A stretch of 64,000 nucleotides of DNA from SAR324 cluster bacterium (GTDB lineage Bacteria > SAR324 > NAC60-12), in assembly GCA_028281495.1 (NCBI GenBank), contig JANQJU010000034.1:1-64000 (forward strand), in the 5' to 3' direction. Of the stretch, positions 7,291-16,900 are shown in pieces. How positions within the stretch are numbered: position 1 is the stretch's first letter; the number at the start of each line of letters is the position of its first letter. Made by a program: the position numbers and the translations under genes. The notes under the pieces were generated by a model. That model made no database searches. It worked only from the letters and a program-made list of their open reading frames with translations, and was not told where the DNA came from.

Positions 7291-9370
7291 AGTTGTTACG
7301 TTTTGGAAAAGGCTTGGTGACCCGACATGAGAGCAAGGTGACGTCGTCTTCATAGGGTTGGGATTGATAAAACTCTTTGGCTTTTTCCTTGATACGCTCC
7401 ATCACTTCGGTGGCAGAAAGATCGTTGGAATTCTTCAGGACTCGCTTCAATCGTTTTTCTCCCCATTCTTCGCCTGCTGAATTCGTATTTTCGATCAAAC
7501 CGTCGGTGTAAAATAGAAGGGTATCGCCTTCTTCCAATTGAACGGAAGATTCGCTGAACTCCCACACTTCGCGATATCCCAAGCGTGTGTTTGCATTGAG
7601 GAGGTGTTTCAACTTTCCATCTTTGCGCAACAGCAAAGGGAAATTGTGAGCCGCATTGGAAAAGACCATCTTTCCCGTTTCTAGGTCGATTTGACCAACA
7701 AAAAAGGTCATGAGGTAATTCGGGTGGCCGACTTCATAGACAGCCGTGTTGAGATAGTACAAGCAATCGGCAGGAGAGGGGATTTTGTGGCGAATGGTGT
7801 AGTCGAGATAAAAGATTTCTTCCATCACTTTGCAAGCAGAACAGGCGGTGGCGGTGACCAAAGCGGCAGGGGTTCCATGTCCGGTGACATCTCCAATCAT
7901 CACAAACAATTGATTGCGGAACTGGGTCATGAAACCAAACCAATCGCCTCCGGTTTCAGAAGCCGACTCGAAATAGGTGGCCCATTCGAGATTGTCGCCT
8001 TGCGGCAAGGTTTTGGGAAACAAAGCTTGTTGAACGGCAGCGGCTGTCTGCAATTCACTTTCCATTCGGACGTTATCGGCAATTACGGTGTGATATTCGA
8101 TGTTACGCAGCGAAAGGGACAGGGAATGGGTGAGGACGTTTACAAAATCATATTCTTCTTTATTGAGTCGGCTGCTATCGATGTTTTCAATCACGAGCAA
8201 ACATAACAATCGTTTTTCGCTCCAACAGGGAATGTAAAGGCAGTTTCCTCGGGTTGCCAATTCTTCCGAGGGTTCTTGCTGATGAAGCTCCCACGGATCC
8301 TTTAAGGTGAAGTCATGTTGGGTGAGCTGAACATTCATTTGTAACGAAGAATGCCCGTCCACACCACTCATCACCGGCATACGAAACCAAGCGTACCCTG
8401 ATTTCCCTCCACCTTGTTCGGGATAGTACATCGTACAAACAGTGGAAGATAGACAAGGAAGAACCTCCACCATCGCCGTCAACGCACGTTCGATTACGGT
8501 GAACTGGACCGATCCGGCAAACGCCATTTCTTGGGTGGTACTCAGCAATAAGACCACCCGTTGTTTGGCTTCCTCTAATTCTCGTTTTGAGGCTTTCAGC
8601 TTGGAGACTGTTAGGTTGAAAGCCTCTTCCAATATCTTCAGCTCGTTGCGCCCTTTGGTTTCGACGTCAATCGGTTTATAATGTTCCAAATTGTCGAGGT
8701 TCAATTCTTCAGTAGCTCGTGTGAGCAAATACAACGGTCGGGTCAACAGCTTCCGACCCACCCACAAAAAAATCAGCCATAAAGCCATGGTTTTGATGAT
8801 TGAATTCACAATGATGAATGCAAAACCATACCGCACTTTTTCAAATACGATTCCTGTGCTGGAGTAAATTCTGGCCTTTCCTATCTCTATTGGCTCTTTG
8901 CCTTCCACCCGTCGAAAAATCGGATAACTCAATTCAAACAGGTTGTTATAGAGGTGCTTCGGAGGAACGAGCATGATTTCTCCATCGGAATCATAGTTTA
9001 CAATCTTCCCTTCCTTATTGAGCAAAGTTCCTGAGGAAGATAAAATTTCTCCCAAGTCGTCTTCTATCTGCAAACCAACGATCAATGGAATCTGAAGCAT
9101 GCCATTGGTGGCCGCCTTGAGTCCTACTGTATCCACATTCCAAATAAACTGCGCCAAACCCGGCTCAAACGTTAGGAAGAAAGTCTGAATATCCTGAATG
9201 ATCGTTTGCTTGGTGTCGTAATATTCCGCAGCCATGTGAGTGAGGGTGACGGATAACGTCACAATAAAATAGATTGAAAACACCACCGTCAGCAATCTCG
9301 TGGCAATCGAATCTTTAATCGAAGTGTAAGGAAGGGAGTACGATTGGTTACCCTTCAAGTGCTTTCCCAT
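7289..9370 (-). CDS. Membrane-bound PP2C-type (SpoIIE/RsbU) protein phosphatase with HAMP
   Basis: The start is ATG at 9370, chosen because GAGGAGG lies six bases upstream; a further ATG at 9403 lacks this. The 693-residue protein has a first membrane segment near residues 25-45, a roughly 140-residue periplasmic sensor region, a second membrane segment near 185-210 and a HAMP linker. A GAF-like region follows, then a SpoIIE phosphatase domain at the end (ETGGDWFG, GDVTGHG, AAHNFP, FYTDGLIE, EDDVTLL). Such proteins turn an envelope signal into dephosphorylation of an anti-sigma antagonist or similar partner. No partner kinase or antagonist lies nearby. Downstream genes (2H, ATPase) are on the same strand. 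Confidence 0.9.
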   Translation of the reverse strand: MGKHLKGNQSYSLPYTSIKDSIATRLLTVVFSIYFIVTLSVTLTHMAAEYYDTKQTIIQDIQTFFLTFEPGLAQFIWNVDTVGLKAATNGMLQIPLIVGLQIEDDLGEILSSSGTLLNKEGKIVNYDSDGEIMLVPPKHLYNNLFELSYPIFRRVEGKEPIEIGKARIYSSTGIVFEKVRYGFAFIIVNSIIKTMALWLIFLWVGRKLLTRPLYLLTRATEELNLDNLEHYKPIDVETKGRNELKILEEAFNLTVSKLKASKRELEEAKQRVVLLLSTTQEMAFAGSVQFTVIERALTAMVEVLPCLSSTVCTMYYPEQGGGKSGYAWFRMPVMSGVDGHSSLQMNVQLTQHDFTLKDPWELHQQEPSEELATRGNCLYIPCWSEKRLLCLLVIENIDSSRLNKEEYDFVNVLTHSLSLSLRNIEYHTVIADNVRMESELQTAAAVQQALFPKTLPQGDNLEWATYFESASETGGDWFGFMTQFRNQLFVMIGDVTGHGTPAALVTATACSACKVMEEIFYLDYTIRHKIPSPADCLYYLNTAVYEVGHPNYLMTFFVGQIDLETGKMVFSNAAHNFPLLLRKDGKLKHLLNANTRLGYREVWEFSESSVQLEEGDTLLFYTDGLIENTNSAGEEWGEKRLKRVLKNSNDLSATEVMERIKEKAKEFYQSQPYEDDVTLLSCRVTKPFPKRNN

Positions 9371-9802
9371 CACAGCCTCCTCGGACGCTTTGCTCACGTC
9401 CACAATAGGTTAATTTCTTAAGCTTGCTGTATCCTCTTTTGATGACACCGCCCTCCATCGGGTCCAAACGTTCAGCTCACTGCCATTAAAAATGAATTGT
9501 TGGTAACAACACAAACCATTCTTCAGTTTCAGTCCATTTAAAATCTAGTAAATCGTTTCACCAAATGCATACAAAATGTTGCTTTTTTTTACGAACAGGT
9601 GGAACGATCCAATTTGTTTTCCAGGGGAAACGGGAGAGCGGCGTTCTAACTAGGGCTTAACAAAGGCGGAGCAGATATGCAATCAACGAAGGGCCTATGT
9701 GCAACCGCCACAATTCATTGATCATTATCTTAGGTCGATGGGGAGTTTTATTTAAATATATAGGAAGTATTAATATTTTCAATGAAAGTTCATGGATCGG
9801 AA
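9371..9802. other. Intergenic region after the synthase operon
   Basis: I see no gene here. It separates the last synthase gene from the phosphatase gene, both on the minus strand, so it must hold the phosphatase promoter and any terminator of the operon. I could not find a hairpin followed by a T-run on the minus strand. The part from 9730 to 9790 is very AT-rich. GAGGAGG on the minus strand at about 9376-9382 is the phosphatase ribosome-binding site. Confidence 0.6.
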
Positions 9803-11152
9803 CTATTGCAAACGGTCACACAGTTCATGACACGTTTGTCGGATCGCTTCACCAAAGGCATGAATCCAAGATTCAGAATAAAATTGGCGATGATAGAAGA
9901 AATCCCAATAGTAGGAGCCTCCGTCAGTCCATAAAACACAAGCTACCCCATAACGCCGCCTCACAGTGGGACCTCTCACCGCCGCCCCATGAATCGCTTT
10001 GATTTCCACCGGGAACGAATGTCCTGCTGGTGCGCTTCGTCCGGTGAAGTTGAAAAAAATTTCAGGAAATGGAAGCGACTTCACGTTGCCAACCATCGAT
10101 TGAGTGTCCTCTGGAAAATCCCAATCACAGTAATAAGCGACAGAAAAATCGAGGCCTTGGGGACTTCCCTCCGCCACCACCCCATTGACATAGAGCATCC
10201 ATTCCTCAATCGGCATTTCCGTATTGAGATCGATAAAAAGCATAGGGCAATAAACCAAGCATCCTGCCAACTGGGCCAAATTCATTCCAGGAACGTGAAG
10301 TGCTCGGCCATTTTCCATAAACCAAGAAGGCAACAATCCATCGCCCTGAACCTGGCTCAATGCTCTCAGATAAACGGCAAACAAGACTCGATCCGGAAGC
10401 AGTTTGTATTGACGCAAGCATTGCTTGAGCGTGGAATCGATTGCCAAGGCAGGCATTTCCATTTCCCACGTATTATAGTTTCCTATCCTCAAAACCGGGT
10501 CATCGCTTTTTGGAAAATCGGAGGCAATGTGCAGTGTGGGCTTTCCCTGAAAAGCGGTCCAATGGCTTAAGTTGGACCGGAATTCCTGACTCTGACTGCG
10601 TTGAACCAGCCAATCGCAATAGTGAGCAAATGAAGGAGTCTGCTTGGGGATCGGCATCAATCGGCCGTGCGTGCGGTTGAAATAGGCTTTTAAAAAGATT
10701 GTGCCTAAGAGCCTTTGTGTGACTGCATCCCCAAGCGCATGATGCATCACGATGAACAAGGCATCACGGAATTCGGGAGATCCTTTTAATAGAATGACTC
10801 GGAATAAAGGAGCTTGGCTCAAGGTCAACGAGCTTAGGGCAGATCGCGGAATGGCCTGTAATTGGGCCAAATAGGTTTCAGCGGATAGTGTCTCGGCTTC
10901 GACAAGAGTGAAATGGGGAGAGATCGAACCGGGAGGAAGGATCCGTTGTTCCCATCGATTCTCGGTCTTTCGAAATTCCAACCGTAGGTTGTCATGTGTA
11001 TCGACGAGAAAATGCAAAGTGGCTTGTAAACAGGGAATGTCCACTGGTTCATCAAAATAAATCCACTCGGCGAGGACGTCATGATGTGGGGTTTCCGTAA
11101 AATTTAGAAAAACAGCCTGGGCATTAGTGATTGGAAAATAATCGGTTTGCAT
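9803..11152 (-). CDS. Stand-alone NRPS condensation-domain protein, probable chain-release enzyme
   Basis: This 449-residue protein is a single condensation domain with an intact catalytic motif HHALGDA (137-143). It has no adenylation or carrier domain. It is last in the operon, 39 bp after the KS-ACP gene, with AAAGGAG close to its ATG. No thioesterase or reductase domain exists in the cluster. Free-standing C domains such as VibH or SgcC5 join a carrier-bound acyl chain to a soluble amine or alcohol, so the simplest role is release of the finished chain as an amide or ester. Alternatives are service to the upstream degenerate C domain in trans, or a cyclising step. The released-group donor cannot be told from sequence. 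Confidence 0.85.
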   Translation of the reverse strand: MQTDYFPITNAQAVFLNFTETPHHDVLAEWIYFDEPVDIPCLQATLHFLVDTHDNLRLEFRKTENRWEQRILPPGSISPHFTLVEAETLSAETYLAQLQAIPRSALSSLTLSQAPLFRVILLKGSPEFRDALFIVMHHALGDAVTQRLLGTIFLKAYFNRTHGRLMPIPKQTPSFAHYCDWLVQRSQSQEFRSNLSHWTAFQGKPTLHIASDFPKSDDPVLRIGNYNTWEMEMPALAIDSTLKQCLRQYKLLPDRVLFAVYLRALSQVQGDGLLPSWFMENGRALHVPGMNLAQLAGCLVYCPMLFIDLNTEMPIEEWMLYVNGVVAEGSPQGLDFSVAYYCDWDFPEDTQSMVGNVKSLPFPEIFFNFTGRSAPAGHSFPVEIKAIHGAAVRGPTVRRRYGVACVLWTDGGSYYWDFFYHRQFYSESWIHAFGEAIRQTCHELCDRLQ

Positions 11153-11191
11153 CGTTCTCCTTTCCAGAAACTCTATTTTAGGAATCTTCGC

Positions 11192-13888
11192 TCATGCCGC
11201 TTTTTGATCTTGTTGCTGAATCCAATCGTGCAATCCTTCAACGCATTCTTCCAACGTCTGATACCCAATTACATTTTCTAATGGGATGACGCGTCCCAAT
11301 CGGTGAGTCAAGTCCCCCACAACTTGAGAAGCAAGAAAGGAATCTCCACCCAATTCGAAAAAGTCATCGTTGGATTGGATTTCCTCAATACCCAGATTGT
11401 CTTTCCACACTTCTTTCATCAACCGTTCCAAAGCCTGTTTAGAAAGACCTTTAGAAAGACCTTTAGAATCATCTTTAGAAACATCCTTGCTTTCCGAATC
11501 GGTCGTTTCAGCCATATGAGAAGTTTCGCTCCCCTTCGGAGGGTCGATCCAAAATCGTTTTCCTTCAAATGGGTAGGTGGGCAGTGGCACACGACAACGA
11601 GACTGACCTCTGTAAAAGCGTTGAGCATCAATTGGAGTTCCTTCCAGCCATAGCCTTCCGGTGGTTCGCAGAAGTTGTTCCATTGACACGGCAAGCGAGG
11701 GATCCGGACTCCAAGAAAAAAAGACCGGACCATATTGTGAAAGGGGCGTCTCCTTTGTTGAGGATAGTGGTTCTGAATCGGGTTGCGGAGCAAAACACAA
11801 AAAACTTGGGTGGCGGGTTTGTAAAAAGTTGTCCACTTCCGAATCCACTTCCGAATCCACTTCCAACTGGAACGGTGTGGTTTGAATTGCTTCAAGTGTT
11901 GTCCAATAGGCTGGGTCGGTTGCTTGTTCCGGAGTAAGCCATGTGTTCTTTTTGCTAGAGAGCATACGGATTTTAGGCGGAGAGAGACGATTCGAAAAAC
12001 CGTCAGGTGCTTTATTCGTTTGCATCAACGCAATGGCATCTCCCAATGGCATGACCTCCGCCAAGCAGGCAGCCAGGACCTCAAGACTGCCTTGATTGAT
12101 AATGAACGCGGGTTCTACTCCCCACGATTCCCAAAGACGTGCCAAGGCATAGTGTCCAATAAAACATTGCAGTTTCGGAGACAACATCGGCAATGGGACT
12201 TCGGAAAGAACTCGACATGCTTCCAACGCCTCTTGAAAAGCAGGCTCCTTGGCAGACAAAAATTGAATGAGGGTTAACGGCAGTTGATTTTGCAGTGAAA
12301 ACACCCACCCTACCGGACGAGCGCCCGAGTTGACTTCAGAGCTATCGTATTTTTCTTGCAGTAGGGCCAACGGAAGCGCCTCTCCATTAGCAATCACAAG
12401 TGCCCTGCGGTAGGCAAACGGTTTTCTTCCAATATGGAGCGTGTAAGCGATATCGGCGAGATTGGAATCAGGACGGAGTTCTACATGATCCTGCAAATTG
12501 AGAGTGATTTGGTCTAATGCGGAAGAGGTCTTGGCAGAAAGCAAAATCAATTGGTGAGAACGCGTGGCTTCCGAAGTTTCGGCAAGAGGGGGTTCTTCCA
12601 ACACAACATGGGCATTGGTTCCACCAATTCCAAAGGCGCTCACTCCCGCTCGACGCGGTGTCGAATGATCGGGCCAATCCGACAAGGTCGTGTTCACACG
12701 AAATGCGCTGTTGGACCAATCGAAATTAGGGTTGGGCGTTTCGAAATGCAACGTCGGCGGTAGTTTGCCATCCTTCATAGCACAGATGGTTTTTAACAAT
12801 CCGGCCATTCCAGAAGCGGCGTCAAGATGGCCTACATTGCTTTTGGTGGAGCCGACAACACAAGGAGCACTTTGCTTGTTGTGGTGTTGAAACACCCGTT
12901 GCAGGGCCGTGAGTTCAATCGGATCCCCTAAGGCACTTCCGGTGGCATGGCATTCGACATATTGAATGGATTGAGATTCCACATCAGCAACTGCCAATGC
13001 CTCGGCAATGACCGAAGCTTCTCCGTCCACGCTCAATGCGGTGTACCCTGCTTTGGACGCTCCATCGTTATTGATCGCCGAACCCAACACGACCGAGTGA
13101 ATCGTATCTCCTTGGGACAGGGCGTCTTCCAGTCGTTTCATTACCACCACCCCCGCTCCTGCTCCAAACACCGTTCCGTCGGCTTGGGCATCAAAAGTCC
13201 GGCAATGACCGGTGGCTGATGAAATACCGCCTTCATTATAGTAGTAACCATGCCTCAGGTGTACGGGTACTGAAACGCCGCCAGCCAACACCATGTCACA
13301 TTCTTCATTGAGCAAGCTTTGACACCCTAAGTGCAATGCGGTCAATGAGGTGGCACAAGCTGCTTGCACGCTCAAACTGGGGCCTTTTAAGTTAAATAAG
13401 TACGCCACCCGTGAAGTCATATAGTCTTTGTCATTGGCAAACAAAACTGGCATGAGGTCTTTGGTGTGGAACCGAGCATTGCCCGCAATATGCGTGGCAA
13501 AATATGAGTTCATTGCCGCCCCAGCATAGATTCCGGTCAGGCCGTCATATTGTTCGGGATCATACCCGGCATGTTCCAATGCCTCCCAAGCGCATTCCAA
13601 AAAAATTCGATGCTGTGGATCCATCAACTCTGCTGTTTTCGGAGTGATTCCAAAAAACGCAGCGTCGAAATATTCCATCCGATCTAGGTGAGAAGCGGCC
13701 TTAATAAACTGAGGATCCTGGATGACCGAGGCATCCACCCCGGTAGCTTCCAGACGAGATGTCTCAAAGTGGGTGATCAACTCCTCGCCATCACACAAAC
13801 GCTTCCAAAACTCATCCAGGTTACGGGATTTCGGAAAACGTCCCGCCATCCCAACAATGGCAATTTCTGTTCCTTGATATTCGGGCAT
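11192..13888 (-). CDS. Type I PKS module: KS - inactive AT remnant - ACP
   Basis: Of 898 residues, 8-430 form a ketosynthase with Cys178 (QAACATSL), His314 (ECHATGS) and His354 (NVGHLD) in place. Residues 527-780 are a decayed acyltransferase. The GHSxG site reads NQGSL (598-602) with Gly for the catalytic Ser, and the segment from the active site to the HAFH motif is missing, although the closing LPTYPFEGKRFW linker survives. An ACP follows with GGDSF (Ser850). The chain can still be accepted and perhaps extended, but the malonyl group must come in trans, or the module only passes the chain on. In-frame 12-bp repeats encode EVDSEVDSEVD and KGLSKGLSK in the weakened region. Its start lies 21 bp after the previous gene. 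Confidence 0.9.
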   Translation of the reverse strand: MPEYQGTEIAIVGMAGRFPKSRNLDEFWKRLCDGEELITHFETSRLEATGVDASVIQDPQFIKAASHLDRMEYFDAAFFGITPKTAELMDPQHRIFLECAWEALEHAGYDPEQYDGLTGIYAGAAMNSYFATHIAGNARFHTKDLMPVLFANDKDYMTSRVAYLFNLKGPSLSVQAACATSLTALHLGCQSLLNEECDMVLAGGVSVPVHLRHGYYYNEGGISSATGHCRTFDAQADGTVFGAGAGVVVMKRLEDALSQGDTIHSVVLGSAINNDGASKAGYTALSVDGEASVIAEALAVADVESQSIQYVECHATGSALGDPIELTALQRVFQHHNKQSAPCVVGSTKSNVGHLDAASGMAGLLKTICAMKDGKLPPTLHFETPNPNFDWSNSAFRVNTTLSDWPDHSTPRRAGVSAFGIGGTNAHVVLEEPPLAETSEATRSHQLILLSAKTSSALDQITLNLQDHVELRPDSNLADIAYTLHIGRKPFAYRRALVIANGEALPLALLQEKYDSSEVNSGARPVGWVFSLQNQLPLTLIQFLSAKEPAFQEALEACRVLSEVPLPMLSPKLQCFIGHYALARLWESWGVEPAFIINQGSLEVLAACLAEVMPLGDAIALMQTNKAPDGFSNRLSPPKIRMLSSKKNTWLTPEQATDPAYWTTLEAIQTTPFQLEVDSEVDSEVDNFLQTRHPSFLCFAPQPDSEPLSSTKETPLSQYGPVFFSWSPDPSLAVSMEQLLRTTGRLWLEGTPIDAQRFYRGQSRCRVPLPTYPFEGKRFWIDPPKGSETSHMAETTDSESKDVSKDDSKGLSKGLSKQALERLMKEVWKDNLGIEEIQSNDDFFELGGDSFLASQVVGDLTHRLGRVIPLENVIGYQTLEECVEGLHDWIQQQDQKAA

Positions 13889-13909
13889 GATGTACTCGCA
13901 ATAATAAGG

Positions 13910-16900
13910 TTAAGCAGACTTGTCTCGATTGCGACGTTGCCGCACATTCTGACGGCGACGAGCACCCCGGTCCTGAGCTTGTGCTTGGGGGGCTTCGTCT
14001 TCACTGGAATTGGATAGCATCTCAGCTAATTTTTGAACGGTCCCCCCTTCAAAGATCGCAACGGGAGGAATCTTGAGATTCAACTCTTTTTCCAGCCGTG
14101 ACACGATCTGGATACCCGTGAGTGAGTCCGCACCCAGGTCAAAAAAGTTGTCGTGAATGCCCACGCGATCAATGCCAATCATTTCTTGCCACAGGGAAGC
14201 AATTTGGATTTCCAATTCAGAGCTAGGTTCAACATAGGGAGTGTTTAATGGAGGTCGTGGATGAACCAACGATTTCGATGAAGATGCCTTGACCGACGGC
14301 CCCTCAACATCTGAGATTCGCCGCTGCAACACTTCTGCAGAATGGACAATCGAAGCATTCAAGTCTCTCACTGAAACCACAATTTGTGGGCCAACCCGAG
14401 CACTGAGTATTCGCGCCAACGCTTCCACACCTTCTGCGGGCCGGATCTCTTCGAAACGATTCATCGTGGGTTCTTTGGTAACGGGGATTGAATCGGTTTG
14501 GGACAAGGCACGAATTTCCTCGCCGGGGTCGTTTCGTCGTATTTGTGTGAATCCTTCGATTTCCACCAACCCGTAACCACTTTCATCCATGAGGGTGATA
14601 TCGAAGGTGATGGTTTCTTTGGAAGGGTCGTCGTCGCGATACCGAGCATAGCTGTAAATGTTGGGAGGCAATGCGCCTTTGATCTTCAGATCCTTGTAGG
14701 TGAACGGCAAATAATGGCCTTCATTGGCTAAAAAGTTTTTTGCAATGCCCGCCGCTCGGTCGAGCAAAGCCGGATGGAACTTCATTTGGTCAAAATCACG
14801 ATGAAACGCTTCAGGAAGTTGAAGCTCTAAAAGCACTTCGTTTTCGCCAATAAAAACGCGTTGCACGCTATGCCATCGCGGCCCTAGATCTTCTTCCCTT
14901 TCCTCTGCCGCCAAAAGCAGCTCTCGGCGGTTGCAACGTTGCCGAATATCCTCCACGTCGTATTTGGTTACTGGTGTTTCGGTAAGGTTGACTCGGCCCA
15001 CGGTATAGTCCTTCAGGGTGTCGATTCCTGAAATGGGGTCTGGGGTTACGCTTTGTATCGCAAATTGATAATTCGTGTTGCTGTGTGGAATCAGCTTGAG
15101 GAATACCTCTCGGGACTCCCCTTCTTCCACACGCAGGGGTGCCACAAACACCACTTCCTGAAACGCTAAAGTCCTGCTTTCGTCGGATTCCATCAACGCG
15201 GCACGGACCATCTCGAAATAGGCCACCCCTGGAATGATCGGATTGCCAAATATCCGATGTTCATCCAACACCCAATGCCGGTCTACATTAAAATCGGTGG
15301 CATACAGGATTTCTCCCTCATGCTCTGTATACTTCCTTTCCAACAAGGGGTGTCCCACCTCTTCAAAGGATTGAGCCATCGAAGACACCTTAGCCTGAGC
15401 CGCCATCCCCACTTCGTCCCAGGCCCCCCAATTGATGGACGTGGTGAAGGTTTGGGTTTTGTTGGCATACACCTGGGCAAAAGCATCTAAAAATGCGTTG
15501 GCTGCGGTGTAGTCGATTTGCCCCAAGCGTGGAACAATGGTGGTTAAAGAAGAAAACAGAATGAAGAAATCGAGTGGATAATGATCGTCATCGCTGAACA
15601 CGTTGGCCAACACCTGTGCACCCTTGATTTTGGGCGCTAACACGGTTTCCACTTCGTTCCAGGTTTTTCGTTGGATCACGCCTCCACCGGGTGCTCCGGC
15701 CGCATGAATCACCCCGTGGATTCCTCCAAAATGTTTATAAGTGTGTTCCGCAACCGCTCGCATCTCCGATTCTTGAGTCACATCCGCTTGCAACATCAGT
15801 AGCTCACTGCCTTGCTGCTCAATTTCTTGAAGGCATCGAATCTTGTGTTTGATGGTTTCAGGAACTTCGGGATGGACGAGATACGATTCCCATTTCGACG
15901 GCGAAGGAAATTCCGAACGATGGACCAGCACCAAACAAGCCTGGACTGCTGCGGCCAGATATCGGGCCACTTCCAAACCCAATCCTCCCAAACCTCCGGT
16001 GATCATCACCACACTTCGTGGGCGTAACAATGATGGGATTTTGGAAACAGGCGGTAATCTCACCGCCTCATAATGACGTTCCCATCGCCGTCCACGACGA
16101 TAGGCCACCGACTGAGCAAAGGAAGCACTCAGCAGTTCTTGACACAATTGTTCAAACCAATGGAGCGAACGCCATCCGTGTTCAGGAGGAAAATCCATAT
16201 CCACTCGACGACAGGTGATGTTGGGATATTCTTGTGGAATGACCAGACAGGGACCTGATATCACGCTGGCTTCAGGATAAAGCAAATCATCCCCGATCAC
16301 TTCACTGGCATGAGTGGTTAAGACGACCACATCGAGGGAAGCGTTGAGCTCGGTCTTTCCCATCGTTTGGGCCAGATAGAGCAGACTTTTCAAACTCAGA
16401 TCAAAGGAATCGGCCGAAAGCTGAGACGTCATCCGAACCATTGGAGTGGTTGGGGTGTGAAGGTTCCAGGCATGCACCACTTTTTGAGGCAAAAAACCTT
16501 CTTGTCGGAGAGTTAAAAACAGTGCCTCATAATCCGATATTTGCTGAGGGTTGATCACAAACCGATGCTTGCTTTTTCGTTCGTAATGCAGACCTGGGCA
16601 AACAGCAATCACGAGATGGTTGTGTTTTTTCAACGTCTTGATCAACGTTTCTGAAGGCGAGGCTTCATGACTAAAAATCAGAAAGGAAACCGGCTTTGGT
16701 TCCATGTCCCACAACGGTAAAGCCGCTATTTCTTTCCAGGTTGGCTGGTAAAACCAGTCTTCACAATTCGGGTGCTTTTCCAAGGAATCGGAACTGGGTT
16801 GTGTTGGTGAAGAACGGGCCGGTTCTACCCAGTATTTTTGCCGTTCAAAGGGATAAGTGGGCAAGGGCACCCGATGTCGTTTTTCGTTTTCATAAAAACG

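Noticed and set aside
7289..9370. Sporulation role for the SpoIIE-type phosphatase
   Set aside because: SpoIIE-type phosphatase domains are common in non-spore-forming bacteria, and no sporulation or anti-sigma genes are near.
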